Shown: positions 15,824 through 16,603 of the stretch, in pieces | How the letters are laid out: each line of letters begins with the position of its first letter | Position numbering within the stretch: position 1 is the first letter of the stretch | Assembly (NCBI GenBank): GCA_026770615.1 | Contig: MU631345.1 | Span: 138,895 to 155,497, forward strand | Direction: 5' to 3' | DNA from: Pavlovales sp. CCMP2436 | Taxonomy: Eukaryota; Haptophyta; Pavlovophyceae; Pavlovales | DNA length: 16,603 nt | Position numbers and translations under genes: made by a program | Notes under the pieces: model-generated | Database searches by the model: none | What the model was told of the DNA's origin: nothing | Seen by the model: only the letters and a program-made list of their open reading frames with translations

Positions 15824-15844
15824 AGCAGCAGCAGCAGCAGCAGC
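15824..15844. repeat. AGC trinucleotide microsatellite
   Basis: Seven tandem AGC units lie just upstream (on the minus strand) of the truncated helicase frame. Confidence 0.95.
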
Positions 15845-15920
15845 CAGAGGGGATGCAGATGGCGAGCACTGCCCTCGCACTTTCTCTCCTTCTCTGCGCA
15901 CTCGCCGATCGCATTGGTGC

Positions 15921-15979
15921 CTCCCTCTCTCTATCTCTCTCCATCTCTACCTCTATCTCTCTATATATATATATATATT
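15921..15979. repeat. CTCTAT and TA microsatellite
   Basis: CT-rich units of CTCTCTAT and CTCTAC type pass into a TA run at 15962-15978. Confidence 0.9.
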
Positions 15980-16139
15980 GTGTGTTTAGCTTAGCTTCGC
16001 TTTTCTTTTACTTTTTTTGCCTTTAGCTGCTTGCTTGCTTTTTTTTTTTTTTTTTCATTGGGCAGGACACCACCGTCCAGAGTTAAAATTTTGTCTGTTT
16101 CGCTTTGTTCCTGCTCTCGTTGCTGCTCATCAGGCCACA

Positions 16140-16275
16140 CCATCCTTCATTCCTTCATTCCTTTATTCCTTCATTCCTTTATTCCTTCATTCCTTTATTC
16201 CTTCATTCCTTCATTCCTTCATTCCTTCATTCCTTCCTCCCTTCATTCCTTCATTCCTTCATTCATTCATTTAAT
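16140..16275. repeat. ATTCCTTC minisatellite
   Basis: About fifteen copies of an eight-base unit, alternating TTCATTCC and TTTATTCC, ending in CATT repeats. The Ser/Phe/Ile/Pro frame read through it is an artefact. Confidence 0.95.
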
Positions 16276-16603
16276 TCATGATATACATATTTCAACGAAG
16301 CGCCCACTCCCGCCCGAGTGACGCAAATGACCCCTTCCGTGCGACCTGTGTTACGCAGGCCCCCCCGCTGCCTCGCTGCCCATCGTAACGATACTCACCA
16401 TCGCACTCGCCACTCTGGGCGCGCGCCAGCTCGCACCGGTGCTGCCCTCCGCTCAGGTGCCTTTTTTTTTGTTGCTTATTGCTTATTGCTTATTGATTTT
16501 TTTTCTTCTTCTTTTTAGTATCTAGTATCTAGTTTTTTGCTTAGTTCTAATTAGTTCCACTACTTAGTTTTTTTTTGGTTTAGTTCGTTTAACGTCTTAA
16601 TGC
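16276..16603. other. Terminal spacer, no gene seen
   Basis: Contains GCTTATT repeats (about 16473-16494), TAGTATC repeats (about 16517-16531) and poly-T runs. Neither strand shows the missing N-terminal helicase motifs. Confidence 0.6.

Noticed and set aside
14624..15994. 456-codon plus-strand open frame
   Set aside because: It is antisense to the recognisable helicase motifs and runs into CAG and CT microsatellites. Its length comes from GC-rich antisense lack of stops.
16017..16321. Ser/Phe/Pro-rich open frames at the right end
   Set aside because: They translate the ATTCCTTC minisatellite.

Overview
The window looks like nuclear DNA from a eukaryotic microbe, probably a unicellular alga or similar protist. 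Candidate coding stretches are GC-rich with strong third-position G/C. Probable introns are short and GT-AG bounded. AT-rich spacers, microsatellites, poly-G runs and dispersed repeats fill the rest. No bacterial operon layout, tRNA, rRNA or CRISPR array was recognised. The lineage cannot be fixed from sequence alone; a haptophyte- or pelagophyte-like alga is only a guess.

Layout. (1) 1-1571: a 64-base poly-G, then a small multi-exon gene (about 66-1280) whose exon phases fit together but which has one in-frame TAG, then a possible short ORF (1338-1571). (2) 1671-3933: a dispersed repeat, then two head-to-tail, frameshifted copies of an unknown gene family. (3) 3934-5400: no gene. A cluster of CGAACGGAT / ATCCGTTCG motifs surrounds a tandem 129-bp duplication. 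(4) 5400-8780: mostly non-coding and repeat-rich, with a broken gene tail (6042-6337), a short ORF (7163-7309), several strong hairpins, and shards of repeats found elsewhere in the window. (5) 8781-10304, minus strand: the only long intact gene, a secreted or lumenal glycosyltransferase-like protein of 507 residues with its own TATA box. (6) 10400-12700: nested repeats, including a 465-bp MITE-like element with perfect terminal inverted repeats and TA flanks. (7) 12700-14450: mostly unassigned, with hairpins and an 81-82 bp palindrome. (8) 14695-15814, minus strand: the C-terminal half of a DDX56/Dbp9-type DEAD-box RNA helicase with a stop and a frame change. (9) 15815-16603: microsatellites only.

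No genes here clearly work together. The main story is repeat dynamics: five dispersed families (called R1-R5 here) recur within 16 kb. One (R1) carries exon and intron pieces of the first gene. One (R4) carries the TATA region of the glycosyltransferase-like gene. One (R3) supplies that gene's last codons and stop. I see no clear evidence of a new defence or metabolic system. The repeat-derived gene boundaries and the exon-carrying repeat family are the most unusual observations.
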